Part shown: positions 43,853 to 53,662 of the stretch, one piece after another
How the letters are laid out: every line of letters begins with the position of its first letter
Numbering within the stretch: the stretch's first letter is position 1
Source of the DNA: Dyella choica
GTDB taxonomy: Bacteria; Pseudomonadota; Gammaproteobacteria; Xanthomonadales; Rhodanobacteraceae
Direction of reading: 5' to 3'
DNA: 64,000 bases
NCBI RefSeq assembly: GCF_003977665.1
Contig: NZ_RYYV01000001.1
Span: 310,001-374,000, forward strand
The notes under the pieces: generated by a model
The model's input: only the letters and a program-made list of their open reading frames with translations
The model's database searches: none
What the model was told of the DNA's origin: nothing
Translations under genes and position numbers: made by a program

Positions 43853-44377
43853 ATGATTGCTAACGAAGCACCGATCAAGACGCAGTGCCTTATCCTCGAG
43901 CCATTGCTCGTTGCGCATGCATCCGCACTCTATCACGGGCTGTGTTCCCCGGAACTGTATTGCTACACCGATGATGAGGCGCCGCCCAGCTTGGAATGGC
44001 TGCACGCGCGTTATGCGAGGCTTGAGCGCCGGACTTCGCCCGACGGACTGACAGGCTGGCTGAACTGGGCGATCTGGTCGATGGAAGGCGCGCGTTATGT
44101 CGGTTATGTGCAGGCCACCGTCCCAGCGCCGGGAAGCGAGGCTGAAATCGCATACGTCCTGTTCCTAGCCGACTGGGGCAAAGGTTACGCACGCGAGGCC
44201 GTGACTGCGATGGTGGCCGTACTCATCGAGTCACGAGGTGTCTCGAGCTTCGTAGCAAGAACAAGCCCGGGTAATATTCGCTCGAATGCGCTGCTCGAAT
44301 CGCTTGGATTTTCCCGCGCGGCCCTGCCTGATCCCGGGTCAGGTGATGTCCTTTGGCATCTCGCCAAACGCCGCTAA
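43853..44377 (+). CDS. GNAT-family N-acetyltransferase
   Basis: 174 residues of the RimJ/RimL-like GNAT type. LILEPLLVAHASALY at the start, IAYVLFLADWGKGYAREAVTAM with the GKGYA acetyl-CoA loop, and NIRSNALLESLGFSRA (motif B). Acetylates an amine on an unknown substrate. Single gene. Between 43700 and 43830 the minus strand reads YNKKRVMKILGVKPLTRAIM, a possible transposase remnant. Confidence 0.88.
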   Translation: MIANEAPIKTQCLILEPLLVAHASALYHGLCSPELYCYTDDEAPPSLEWLHARYARLERRTSPDGLTGWLNWAIWSMEGARYVGYVQATVPAPGSEAEIAYVLFLADWGKGYAREAVTAMVAVLIESRGVSSFVARTSPGNIRSNALLESLGFSRAALPDPGSGDVLWHLAKRR

Positions 44378-44417
44378 ATGCTGACATCCGCTTAAACAGC
44401 CCAGAGGTCCAACAAGC

Positions 44418-44933
44418 CTAGTCGCCGTCGCCATTCCATGAGCGCGCCATGAAACGCGCCTTGCCACCTGACAACACATACATGGCCCGCTCAAGATGAC
44501 GCTCCTTGGCGTCGGCGGATTTCACCTGCTCGAAATAGCGCAGGATTTCTTTTTGCAGACTTGGTATCAAAGCATCCCAGGCTTGCCGCGCGACGGGATT
44601 ATTTTCCAGGGCTGTGCCAAATGCCGGTGGCATGGGGTGAACGGGGCCGCTGCGGTAGTCGTTATCGAACTCCAGCTCCACGTCGACGACCTCGCCCACC
44701 TTGCTGCCTGATGCCTTGCGCACCTCGGCATGCAAATACAAATAAAAGGAGCCATCGCCGACCGGCATCATATTGATGCGCCACGGCGCTTCCGGCTCGC
44801 CATTCACCCTGATTCGCACCGGCATCGGCTTGCGCCAGCCCGGCTTCAGCTGATGCGCATCCTGGGCGCTGACCAACACATAAGGATTGATGTTATTGAT
44901 CTCGATCAGGGATCGAAAACGCAGGATGGTCAT
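44418..44933 (-). CDS. DUF1905 plus YdeI/OmdA-like protein
   Basis: 171 residues from ATG 44933. The N-terminal half (SLIEINNINPYVLVSAQDA, WRINMMPVGDGSFYLYLH) resembles DUF1905; the C-terminal half (PMPPAFGTALENNPVARQAW, then SADAKERHLERAMYVLSGGK) is the YdeI/OmpD-associated domain. Such proteins are cytoplasmic and of uncertain function, linked to stress in some bacteria. The frame reaches 45014, so a longer form is possible. Confidence 0.8.
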   Translation of the reverse strand: MTILRFRSLIEINNINPYVLVSAQDAHQLKPGWRKPMPVRIRVNGEPEAPWRINMMPVGDGSFYLYLHAEVRKASGSKVGEVVDVELEFDNDYRSGPVHPMPPAFGTALENNPVARQAWDALIPSLQKEILRYFEQVKSADAKERHLERAMYVLSGGKARFMARSWNGDGD

Positions 44934-45540
44934 ACCTGCCCCCCAGTGCCGGGATGCGATGCCTGCAGAGGCTTCATAGGCAATTAGCTCCTGAGGTATC
45001 CCCACGTTTTTCAATCAACAACCATCGGTGCATCAGGGATGATAGCTTATCGCGGCGATGTCCGACGATTTTGCTCGTCATTCCGGCAAAGAGCGAGGCG
45101 CTTTGAAATAGCATCCCTGTGATACCGAATTTGACGGGAGGCAAGCTAAAAACTTGGAGATAACTCTGTGGCAGATCCCCTTTCCAAAAATCCACGGACA
45201 CTTAGTGTCAGACGGGCTGCCGTCCGGGGCTAGGGTTTACCCTAGTGGGAGGGACTGTATCCTGATGCTCCAATAGTAGCCTCGACCCAAGAATGCGCAG
45301 ACGGCGTTCGTAATTGCTCGCATCAACGTAGCGCTAGAGGAACTGCCTGGCACCAAATGCCTTGGACGCTTCTGAGATGAATTTGTTGGCGGATAAATCA
45401 AGATCCGTCCACATTCGTCGGATCGCGTTATGGCGGAGTTCCGATCGGCGCGTTTGGGTTGAACAGGGGAATTTCGCCGCCATGCGCCGGGCCATTGACT
45501 TCTTAATTGACGACGGACTGTCTACTGTAGGAATCCACCG

Positions 45541-45575
45541 AAAAAAAGCGAAGGCGCCTTAAAGCGCCTCGCGCA
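45541..45575 (-). terminator. Hairpin with T-run on minus strand
   Basis: On the minus strand GAGGCGCTTTAAGGCGCCTT is followed by CGC and a run of seven T. No minus-strand gene ends here, so its role is unclear; it lies 90 bp upstream of the secreted-protein gene. Nothing else is supported in 44934-45662. Confidence 0.5.
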
Positions 45576-45662
45576 ACAAAGCAAAATCCTTGTAGAAATC
45601 CTTTTTATTGTTCCACCAACGAGCAACGGATCCAAAAATTCCAAAGTCAAGGAGATCGACCC

Positions 45663-46985
45663 ATGAGTCATCGTTTCCAAAAACTCGGACTTGGCGCAGC
45701 CATTCTCTTCGGGCTATGTAGCCATGTCAGTGCACAAGGTCGCGTAGCATGCGATGCCAGCGGAGGGTACAGCACTTGCACGGCCATGCAATTGCCGACA
45801 ACCAGCTCAGAACTGTATCCCGATTTCGCCAACAACGGCGTGATGCATGGAAATTCCAACAGAACCATCAATGTTCACTTTATTTTGTATGGAAGCTGGT
45901 ACTACGACGTCAGCGGTCTTGGCATGTATTACCAGGATCCCCAAGTAAACCTAATGCAGCACTTCATTGTGGACGCGAACAATTCACAGTGGCTTTCGGG
46001 CGTTGCCGACTACTTCGATCAAGCTAGCAGTGCCGCAACTACGCTTTCCCTTGGCAGCACGGTCGTCGACGGTTTGGCGAACTACGGGTTCTCCAACACA
46101 GCGCCAAGTCAGGGATTTCAAATCCAGGACAGCACCCCTACCGCCTCGTCTATCATAAAAATACTTACGCGCGCGCTGACCACGTCACTGGACTACAATT
46201 CGTCAGGGAATTACCACGGGACCCTCCCCACTGACCGTACGGCACTCTACGTCATTGTCGGGAAGGGATCGTCGATCAACAATCCCGTTGTCAACACAGT
46301 TTCGGCGGTGAATATAGGCGGTGGAAACACATACCTATTGGGGGGATCCAACGGACAAGAATGTGCTTATCACGCGTCAACCAAATATGCCTACTATGTA
46401 GGTAGCGACAATGGCACAAATCAAGGCTTGAATGCTCAATCCGAGGTCTTCATCAACGGACAAAACATTCATTACATCTACATCTCGGACCCGGCATCCA
46501 ATCCGTCGCTATGTGCCAGCGGATATTCAGCGAGTGGCCCCTCCCCGAATGGAAGTGTTAGTGGTGACGCCATGGTGAACCTTCTCGCCCATGAGCTCGT
46601 TGAAAGCATCACTGATCCTCACTCCTTTTCAACGGGCGGCCCCTCAACCGGCATCATTTGGCCAACCATCGGGGCTCAAGGGAGCGGAGCTTGGATTACC
46701 GAAATACCGCACTATTACAACAATACGACTGATCAAGCCGTTGGCGGATATGCGACACGGGTCAGTTGGCAGGGTGGAGAGATTGCCGATCTATGCATGT
46801 CTTCTTCGAACCTGACGGCATTTCCCAATGTTGCTTACGTCCCGCCAGGCCAGCCTAACGCTGGGGCGCCCTATAACGTGATCGCCAGATCGGGCATGCA
46901 TTATCTTGTTCAAGCCTATGGCCGCGCCTTCGACGGCACATGCCACATGGGTCATTTGCCGGATGGTACGAACAGCTCTTTCTGA
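45663..46985 (+). CDS. Secreted EXORDIUM-like protein with HELVES motif
   Basis: 440 residues with a signal peptide ending HVSAQ. The order FILYGSWYYD, LMQHFIVDANNSQWLSGVADYF, TALYVIVGKG and LLAHELVESITDPHSF recalls the EXORDIUM/phosphate-induced (Phi-1) family known from plants and also found in bacteria; the HE pair plus the later Glu/Asp might bind metal. Several Cys residues may form disulphides. Function in bacteria is not known. Single gene, with lower GC than nearby core genes. Confidence 0.65.
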   Translation: MSHRFQKLGLGAAILFGLCSHVSAQGRVACDASGGYSTCTAMQLPTTSSELYPDFANNGVMHGNSNRTINVHFILYGSWYYDVSGLGMYYQDPQVNLMQHFIVDANNSQWLSGVADYFDQASSAATTLSLGSTVVDGLANYGFSNTAPSQGFQIQDSTPTASSIIKILTRALTTSLDYNSSGNYHGTLPTDRTALYVIVGKGSSINNPVVNTVSAVNIGGGNTYLLGGSNGQECAYHASTKYAYYVGSDNGTNQGLNAQSEVFINGQNIHYIYISDPASNPSLCASGYSASGPSPNGSVSGDAMVNLLAHELVESITDPHSFSTGGPSTGIIWPTIGAQGSGAWITEIPHYYNNTTDQAVGGYATRVSWQGGEIADLCMSSSNLTAFPNVAYVPPGQPNAGAPYNVIARSGMHYLVQAYGRAFDGTCHMGHLPDGTNSSF

Positions 46986-47079
46986 TTCGTACGCAGTCAG
47001 AGGTCAGCTGCTTGCAAAAGCTCGTTCGCGACAAGAATCGGGGCGGAGATAAATCAACTCCCCCTGGTTCCAAACCTTA

Positions 47080-47119
47080 GGGAGGGAGGCGGTTAAATCA
47101 AGTAACCTCCTCCGTCTCT
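47080..47119. repeat. ~40-bp stem-loop repeat, copy 2
   Basis: GGGAGGGAGGCGGTTAAATC then AAGTAACCTCCTCCGTCTCT. Same plan as copies at 24907 and 58608. About 75 bp further on comes a GGCCGGAAT inverted repeat, as after copy 3. Confidence 0.6.
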
Positions 47120-47191
47120 GAGGGTTCCCACGCTTTTTTGCAACCAGCCCCGCAAATTCAGCGTTACATTGATGCTGTTTCAAAGCGAGTT

Positions 47192-47310
47192 GTCATTCCG
47201 GCGAAGGCCGGAATCCAGTTCTGATATGCGTCCGAAGGACACATTACTTTTTTATGTCGAGTGCCTCGCACGACGTACTTGAACTGGATTCCGGCCTTCG
47301 CCGGAATGAC
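47192..47310. repeat. Inverted pair of GTCATTCCGGCGAAGGCCGG elements
   Basis: GTCATTCCGGCGAAGGCCGG followed by AATCCAG at 47192-47218, and its reverse complement CTGGATTCCGGCCTTCGCCG at 47284 on. Each half is itself palindromic around GGCCGGAAT. The pair also occurs at 59498 and, in shorter form, at 58683. Confidence 0.85.
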
Positions 47311-47582
47311 GAGCGAAAAAACAAGCATGGCATCGATACACCACCTTGCTGTTTTGGCGAGGGTTCGAGGGCGAAAAACGTGAGCATACCCCGGTCTCCA
47401 CCCCGATTTCCGCGAGCCGGAAACCTGTAAGGCGTGAAATCGTCGCTCTGCAAGCATGCAACAGGCACTCCGCATCTCGCCAAATTTGTTACTCCCACCC
47501 ATCGAGGGCACGACGGCAATCTCTCCCACGATCGCCAAACACCGGAAACAACCGGTAGCGGCACGACACGAGGAGAAATGGC

Positions 47583-48236
47583 ATGAAAGATATCGCTGTG
47601 TGGGGCTTCGCCTGGGTACCGCCCTTTGCCCAGGGCCTGGTGCGCGATCTGCGCGTGCGTTGGGCGCTTGAGGAGGCGGGGCTTGCGTACGAAAGCAGGT
47701 GGATCGACGCTGATGAGCGAACCTCCGAGAGCTACCGGCGCAAGCATCCTTTTGGCGCGGTACCCGTGCTTGAGAGCAATGGCGAAGCCATGATCGAATC
47801 AGGCGCCATCCTCTATGCCATTGCCGAGCAGTGCGATGTGCTCATGCCACCCGATAGGCGCACTGAGACGCTCGCCTGGATGTTCGCTGCGCTCAACACG
47901 GTCGAGCCATCGATCTGGAACCTCTTCGTGATTGACCAACTAAAGAGCGACGAGGCATGGACAAAACTGCGCCGTCCCGGTGCCGTCGACGAAGTGAAGG
48001 CTCGGCTGGCCTCACTTTCTGCGTGGCTTGAGGGCCGAGAGTACTTGCTTGGACGCTTCACGGCAGCCGATATCCTGATGGCAACCGTACTGAGATTCAT
48101 ACGGCACACGAATTTGGTAGCGGAGTTCTCGACGCTCGATAGCTATCTCAAGCGTTGCGAAGCGCGGCCAGCATTCCAGGCTGCCGTGCGCAATCAGGCG
48201 GAAGGTTACGTGCGCAACACTCCAGTCGCGGCCTGA
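47583..48236 (+). CDS. Glutathione S-transferase family protein (1)
   Basis: 217 residues, ATG 47583 with GAGGAG 7 bp upstream. N-terminal thioredoxin-like domain: LRVRWALEEAGLAYESRW, HPFGAVPVLESNG with the cis-Pro, and MIESGAILYAIAE with the Glu-Ser glutathione contact. C-terminal helical domain with FTAADILMATVLRF. Shares RVRWALEEAG and WMFAALNTVEP with the GST at 61780, so the two belong to one subfamily. Likely detoxification; substrate unknown. Confidence 0.9.
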   Translation: MKDIAVWGFAWVPPFAQGLVRDLRVRWALEEAGLAYESRWIDADERTSESYRRKHPFGAVPVLESNGEAMIESGAILYAIAEQCDVLMPPDRRTETLAWMFAALNTVEPSIWNLFVIDQLKSDEAWTKLRRPGAVDEVKARLASLSAWLEGREYLLGRFTAADILMATVLRFIRHTNLVAEFSTLDSYLKRCEARPAFQAAVRNQAEGYVRNTPVAA

Positions 48237-48370
48237 GTTCGACCTTGAGAGATGCCGTTGGCTAGTGCAACGGCACCAAAATTCATTCTCAGATGCACTA
48301 CCAAGCAGACAGCTCCACACTGGTGGGGCTTTCTGCGCGTAAAAATGGATCGTTGCGCACCCAATAGCCA

Positions 48371-49936
48371 CTAGGCCGGGCGGGAACAGCCGGCCTCCAG
48401 CCGGTGCAGCCAGCCCTGCGCCATCAGCATGTCGGGATTCAATGCCGCCGCCCGCTCGAAAGCATCGCGCGCCTTGGCGGCATCGCCCGCGCCGAGATGG
48501 CATAGCGCGAGGTTGTAGTGGGCTTCGGCTGATTCGCCCCGCTCGGCCATGCTGTGCTGATAAAGCGTGGCAGCCTCATCCCAGCGCTGCAGGTGCTGGC
48601 ACAGGTGCGCGATGCGGAACAGGGTGTCGGGCGCCCCAGGCAGCCGATTGCGGTTCGAGGCAATGCGCGGCAGCGCAGCGAGCAGGTCTGCCGACACCGC
48701 CGGCATCGCCTCGCCGAGGCGGCTCAGCAGGGCGTCGTACATGCCTTCGAACACGGCGGCGTCCCAATCGGTCAGCTTCAGCAGCGACAACAGGGCGGCC
48801 ACGTCCATGTTGAACCGATGCGGCAGCATCGCGTTGACCAGGCCATAGACATCGCCGGGACTGGCCGCGTCGAGCTGCCGCGCGAAGGTGCGCGCACTGC
48901 GCCGCGACTGGGGCCGCGACAGGCCGATCAGCCATGCGGCTGTGGCGAGCGTGCTTTGTTGCGTACTCTGCAGCAGGCTCACACCGCCCTGCTCCTCGAC
49001 GTGGCGTCCGATGGCGTGCATGTTCACCAGCATCGAAGCGCTCACGAACGAGCCGACCTCGATGAGGCTGCGTTCGCGCAGGGCATGCTCGGTCGACAAG
49101 GCCTTGTCGGAGCAGACCAGCAGCATGCGGTCGTCGCTCAGCATCCGCAATCGCTCGACGCAGGCCAGCGCGCCGGTGGGCACGACCACGTGTCCGCGCA
49201 GGCCGGCTTGCCGATAGTCGGCCACCCGGCGCGAGACAGCCGGCGGAAGGTCCGAATCGACATACGGCCGGAAGTCGAAGGAAAGCTCGAACCGCTCCGG
49301 ATCCAGCGTGTCGCTGTTCCCGGCCTGGCCGAAACGCACCGTCGCGCGCAGAGTCTCGTCTTCGCGCAGCAGGAAGATATCCTGCGGCAAGGTGTCGAAT
49401 AGGTAGTTGGCGATGAAGATGCACGGCGCTGCGCCGGCGCCGCTCGGCCAGTCCTGCGCGCCGAAGAGCATCGAGGGATCTGCATCGGCCAGGCAGTCGA
49501 AGCGGGCAAAACTGGCCCAGCCCGCGTCGAGCGCCGCCGAGAGAACGGGGTTCTGCTGCCAGCCCGCGACATTGCTCTGGGCCAGGTCGGATGCAATGTA
49601 GTGCACGCGTACACCGATCGCGTTGAAATCCTCCTCGGCTTCGGCCAATGCCTGCAGCATGTGTCCGGTGAACACGCCGTGGCCGCTGCCCAGTTCGACC
49701 ACGTGCACAGTTCCGTCGATGGCGCCGTGCGCGACGATCCAGTCGTCCAGAAAAGCCTGTATCAGGTCGACGTAGCCGGCCGCGATGTGTGGATTGCTGG
49801 TGACATGATAGGGAATGCGTGCATGCCAAGCGTTCGGACCTTCGTCCTGATAGAAACGGGCCAGGCGTCGCCAGACTTCGGAGTCGGAAAGCCAGACTCC
49901 CTGTTCGACGCTCTGGTTGCAGCTGCCATCGTGCAT
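48371..49936 (-). CDS. SAM-dependent methyltransferase with C-terminal TPR repeats
   Basis: 521 residues, ATG 49936 preceded by AGGAG. Residues ~75-230 hold VHVVELGSGHGVFTGHMLQAL (SAM motif I), VHYIASDLAQSN (motif II) and CIFIANYLFDTLPQD, like the MidA/DUF185 methyltransferase type. The C-terminal ~90 residues are TPR-like: RWDEAATLYQHSMAERG, AEAHYNLALCHLGAGDAAKA and RDAFERAAALNPD. It follows the DUF4157 gene by 81 bp on the same strand, so they may be co-transcribed. Probably methylates a protein; target unknown. Confidence 0.85.
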   Translation of the reverse strand: MHDGSCNQSVEQGVWLSDSEVWRRLARFYQDEGPNAWHARIPYHVTSNPHIAAGYVDLIQAFLDDWIVAHGAIDGTVHVVELGSGHGVFTGHMLQALAEAEEDFNAIGVRVHYIASDLAQSNVAGWQQNPVLSAALDAGWASFARFDCLADADPSMLFGAQDWPSGAGAAPCIFIANYLFDTLPQDIFLLREDETLRATVRFGQAGNSDTLDPERFELSFDFRPYVDSDLPPAVSRRVADYRQAGLRGHVVVPTGALACVERLRMLSDDRMLLVCSDKALSTEHALRERSLIEVGSFVSASMLVNMHAIGRHVEEQGGVSLLQSTQQSTLATAAWLIGLSRPQSRRSARTFARQLDAASPGDVYGLVNAMLPHRFNMDVAALLSLLKLTDWDAAVFEGMYDALLSRLGEAMPAVSADLLAALPRIASNRNRLPGAPDTLFRIAHLCQHLQRWDEAATLYQHSMAERGESAEAHYNLALCHLGAGDAAKARDAFERAAALNPDMLMAQGWLHRLEAGCSRPA

Positions 49937-50017
49937 CGGCTCCTTCCCTTTTTTTGTGTTCTGTCCACTTCAATTGACCATGCGTCTTGCAAATCCGAGC
50001 CGCATGGCGAACGCCGC

Positions 50018-51685
50018 CTAATTCTGGTTGATCGGGAGAATTTCCTGCGCTTCGCTTCGTTTGAACCAGCGACTTGCCGGGTCGTACGAGGCTTTGTACA
50101 GATCCGCGTCGCAGACCAGGCTGGTTGGAAATGCCTGCGCGGCCCAGGCCGCGAAATTGATGAGTTCGAGACGCCACGCAGCCATGTCTGCTTTATAGTT
50201 CAGGTATTGATTCTGCGCATCGGCAGCAGCGGGAATCAGCGGCCCCAGAATGTTTTCCGCTGCCACATTGCCGGCCAAGATGGTGGCTCCGACTCCTCCC
50301 GCCAAAGCACCCAATGTCACGGCAGCCTGTGCGGCCTGATAGGCATTTTTTGCGGCAGCCGCTGGCAAATTGAGAGCCTGACCAAGATCCCTTACGCTGG
50401 CACCCACCGAAGCGTGATAGTTTTCCACGATGTTGGTCTGGATCGTAGGCGACAGCACACCGCCGTAAGTCGGCACGACAGTGTAGTGGATCCAGCGGGT
50501 TGCCTTGCCTAGGCCGGCGGGATCGGCGGAATGCGTATACGGCTTGGCCACGCCCGCGACATTCACGTTCGCGTTCGGTGCGGCCGCTTGCCGCCCGACC
50601 ATCGCGGGGTTGACAGGCCCGTTCCAATAGGCGACGTCCGCGTGCAGGAAGTTCGGCGGATCGGCCGCCAGCTCGTTGTCATAGGTCGTAGCCGTGTCGG
50701 CGGCGGCCAAGCCTACGCGCAAAGGATTCTCGATCTGGGCGCGATGATGGTTGTTGTCCGCGGTGGAACCGAGCACCAGGTTGTTAACGGTCCCCGGCCC
50801 GTGCAACTTGCCGTTGATAAGGTGCATGTGGGTGTAGCGCTTATTGCCGCCCGGCTGAAACAGGATGCCGTTGCCGAGCGCGGCGGAGAAATGCGTGAAC
50901 CCGCCGAGATCGTTCGGCGCGGCATAGGGCGTGGAGCTGGCGATGTTGATGGCGCGTGCCGTGGCGCCGGCCTGCTGTCCGCCTGCGTTGTTATTGGCGC
51001 CGCCAGGGAAGGCATCCATGTTGGCGCCCAGCGGCAGATTGTTCGGCGCGAAACCGGGCCCTGTATAACCTAGGAAGGCGCCCTGCACGACCGTGTTCTG
51101 CGTGGGTGCGACTCGTTGCAGCGGGCGTGCCGCATGTTGCAGAGCGGTCTGCAACGACACCGGCTCAGCGCGCTTGAGCTGCATGGCGCGCGAGCCCATT
51201 ACGTCGGCCTCACGCTCAAGCGCGGGATCGTCGTTGACCTTCACGCCCTGCAGTTGGGTGGTGGCGCCAACGCGTCCCTGCTTTTGTTGCACGACATGCC
51301 ACGCTTCGTGCGGCAGGTGCCGCTCTTGCCCCGGCGCCAGGTGGATGTCGGTTCCCTGGGCATACGCATGGGCGGCCATTTGCGCCGGCTTGGAGGAGTT
51401 GTAGTGCACACGCACATCGTCCATTGCGTGGCCGGACAGAGTCTCTACGCCGGCCTGCAGCCCCGGCGGTAGGCCGCCGGACGCTGCCTTGCGCTGGACG
51501 GCGGGCGCCGCTGCCGGATCCAGCGCGGCGAGCCTCTCGCGCTGCGCCACCATGCGGGGACTGTCGGCGATCTTGGCGTCCAGCGGCGACGCCTGCGCGC
51601 CGACCCGCTGAGCAACCCCACTTTCGCCTTCCCCCGATTGCTGCTGCGATGCCTGTTGCGGGCCGGGCCTAGCATTTTCCGCCAT
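50018..51685 (-). CDS. DUF4157 (eCIS-type) protein with putative effector C-terminus
   Basis: 555 residues from ATG 51685 (GGAG 8 bp upstream; the frame reaches 51781). Gln-rich, disordered start; then the DUF4157 core: GVETLSGHAMDDVRVHYNS, AHAYAQGTDIHLAPGQE and the HEAWH zinc motif (126-130) followed by VVQQKQGRV. DUF4157 marks proteins tied to extracellular contractile injection systems. Near residue 290 comes HMHLINGKLHGPGTVNNLVL, then an NNHH motif, reminiscent of nuclease-like toxin domains. Near residue 455 a hydrophobic Ala/Gly-rich stretch could be membrane-inserting. No contractile-tail genes are in the window. Confidence 0.8.
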   Translation of the reverse strand: MAENARPGPQQASQQQSGEGESGVAQRVGAQASPLDAKIADSPRMVAQRERLAALDPAAAPAVQRKAASGGLPPGLQAGVETLSGHAMDDVRVHYNSSKPAQMAAHAYAQGTDIHLAPGQERHLPHEAWHVVQQKQGRVGATTQLQGVKVNDDPALEREADVMGSRAMQLKRAEPVSLQTALQHAARPLQRVAPTQNTVVQGAFLGYTGPGFAPNNLPLGANMDAFPGGANNNAGGQQAGATARAINIASSTPYAAPNDLGGFTHFSAALGNGILFQPGGNKRYTHMHLINGKLHGPGTVNNLVLGSTADNNHHRAQIENPLRVGLAAADTATTYDNELAADPPNFLHADVAYWNGPVNPAMVGRQAAAPNANVNVAGVAKPYTHSADPAGLGKATRWIHYTVVPTYGGVLSPTIQTNIVENYHASVGASVRDLGQALNLPAAAAKNAYQAAQAAVTLGALAGGVGATILAGNVAAENILGPLIPAAADAQNQYLNYKADMAAWRLELINFAAWAAQAFPTSLVCDADLYKASYDPASRWFKRSEAQEILPINQN

Positions 51686-52183
51686 ATCTGCCACTCCGTA
51701 CCTGGATCGATTGCTGCACGAAGCGACGAGAGCCCGCCCACCGCAGAGCGCCGATAAACTAGCATGCAGCGAGCGGCGCATCCAACGCTAGGGTGTCGAG
51801 GTCATGCGTAGTGTGTTGCATTGACCGGCTGACGCCGCAACCCATAGCAGACGCTTCATTTCCGAATAAAAGCTGAAATTCAAATGGGTCACATCGGGTC
51901 AGATGGCGTTGCCATTGATAGACAAAGCGACAGCGATGCCCTGATGGGAAATTTGTTCGCCATCCCCCATGTACGGTGACCTCTGGCACTCGCTGCCACC
52001 CGGCCAGGTGCTAGTTTTGCCTAGTCGAGTGGATTTCAAATCCATGCACTGCTTCAATCCATTGTCGACGCTCCAGGGAAGTGTTTCGGCGAATCTTGCA
52101 ACCGATCTGTCCCAGCATGTGGCGGCGACAGGGCTGGGTTCACCGCATCTGTTACGCAATGCAACCTTGTCAGTAAAGGAGCA
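51686..52183. other. Gene-free stretch between divergent DUF4157 and serine hydrolase genes
   Basis: About 500 bp with only short frames lacking motifs. It should contain promoters for both neighbours; no clear -35/-10 pair or repeat could be assigned. Confidence 0.4.
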
Positions 52184-53662
52184 ATGACGGTGACGCATTC
52201 CATGAAGGCAATTCATTTGACGTTTGTCGCAGGGCTTCTGGCTTTTACGGGCGCATCCGCCAGCGACATGGATAGTAACGCCGCGAAGATATCTGAAGTC
52301 GAAAACGGACTTCGCCCGGCGGCGGCGATAAACGGCAAGCCCGTTCCCGTGCATAGCTTGCGCGAGGAAATGACGGCGATGCACGTGCAAGGGGTTAGCA
52401 TTGCTGTTATCGACCACGGCCGCATAGCCTGGTCTAAAGGGTATGGCGTCTCCCGGCACGGCGGTGCACCTATAACGCCAGAAACGCTTTTTCAGGCGGG
52501 ATCGATCAGCAAATCGCTAACGGCCGTAGCCGCGATGCAGTTGGTGCAGGATGGAAAAATTCAGCTAGACGAAGACGTCAACGGTGAACTGACAAGCTGG
52601 CACTTCCCCTCCAATGCCTTTACCAAGAGTCATTTCGTTACGTTGCGGCAACTTCTTTCGCACACGGGCGGCATAAACGTCCATGGCTTCGAAGGATATG
52701 CCGCGGGCGCAGCGGTGCCCACTCTCTTGCAAGTGCTAAATGGAAGCTCTCCGGCCAACTCCCCAGCTATCCAGGTTGTCTCGGTGCCAGGTTCGGCATG
52801 GAGCTATTCTGGAGGTGGGTATACCGTAGCGCAGCAGTTAATCATTGATATCACGCGTACGCCCTTTGAAAAATGGCTCCAGCAGCAGGTGTTAATCCCT
52901 GCAAACATGCAGCACAGCACCTTTTCGCAGGTACTTCCTCCGGAGTTGGCGAACTACATCGCCATGCCCCACAAGGAGAACGGCGAGCCGGTAGCCGGAG
53001 GTCCCTACCGATACCCTGAAATGGCAGCGGCAGGTCTATGGACAACGCCTACTGACTTGGCAAAGTTTCTTATCAGTATTCAAACGGCCTGGAACGGAGG
53101 GGATGGCGCGTTAATTCAGCCCACTACGGCCAAGGAGATGCTCAAGCTGGTCAAGTCGGGTAGCAGCATGGGCTTTGACATCGGAGGGTCGGGTGACGAT
53201 CGCTACTTCGCAAAAGGGGGTGACACCACGGGATTCGCGGGCCAAATGGTCGCATTCAACTCGCGTGGTGAAGGTGTGGTCATACTCACCAATAGCTCCG
53301 ACGGCAACGCACTTGCCGACGAGCTCATTCGGAGCGTTGCAGCGGCTTACCATTGGCCCGCACTTCAGACGCACATGCGTAGCGTCGGCCATGTTGATGG
53401 AAAAAAATTGCATCTCCTGGCAGGCAACTACGCCTATGGTGATCGGGGGCGTTTCTCCATACAAGTTGAAGGCGGTCATTTGAGTATCAAGCAAATCTTG
53501 CGCCCCGCAGAAAGCATGTACCCCCAGAATGCGACGACGTGGTTTACTCTCTCCGACGACGAGAAGTATGTCTTCAACGATGACAACGGCGCTTCCGGTT
53601 ACATAGACGACGGTGGCGAGCGTGTCTCTTTCCATCGTCTGAAGGAAAGTGAATTGAAGTGA
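52184..53662 (+). CDS. Exported serine beta-lactamase-like hydrolase (class C/PBP4-like)
   Basis: 492 residues with a signal peptide ending GASAS. The catalytic SxxK is SISK (107-110) in FQAGSISKSLTAV, and the second motif is SYSGGGY (Tyr-Ser-Gly in place of YxN) near residue 205. Family: serine hydrolases of the beta-lactamase/AmpC/esterase EstB type. AAAGGAG is only 2 bp from the ATG at 52184, so the in-frame GTG at 52190, 8 bp away, may be the real start. Probably a periplasmic peptidase or esterase. Residues after ~395 form an extra beta domain. Confidence 0.9.
   Translation: MTVTHSMKAIHLTFVAGLLAFTGASASDMDSNAAKISEVENGLRPAAAINGKPVPVHSLREEMTAMHVQGVSIAVIDHGRIAWSKGYGVSRHGGAPITPETLFQAGSISKSLTAVAAMQLVQDGKIQLDEDVNGELTSWHFPSNAFTKSHFVTLRQLLSHTGGINVHGFEGYAAGAAVPTLLQVLNGSSPANSPAIQVVSVPGSAWSYSGGGYTVAQQLIIDITRTPFEKWLQQQVLIPANMQHSTFSQVLPPELANYIAMPHKENGEPVAGGPYRYPEMAAAGLWTTPTDLAKFLISIQTAWNGGDGALIQPTTAKEMLKLVKSGSSMGFDIGGSGDDRYFAKGGDTTGFAGQMVAFNSRGEGVVILTNSSDGNALADELIRSVAAAYHWPALQTHMRSVGHVDGKKLHLLAGNYAYGDRGRFSIQVEGGHLSIKQILRPAESMYPQNATTWFTLSDDEKYVFNDDNGASGYIDDGGERVSFHRLKESELK

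Noticed and set aside
48576-50177. 533-residue minus-strand open frame, Arg-rich
   Set aside because: Out-of-frame shadow of the methyltransferase-TPR gene; composition is typical of shifted high-GC coding DNA.
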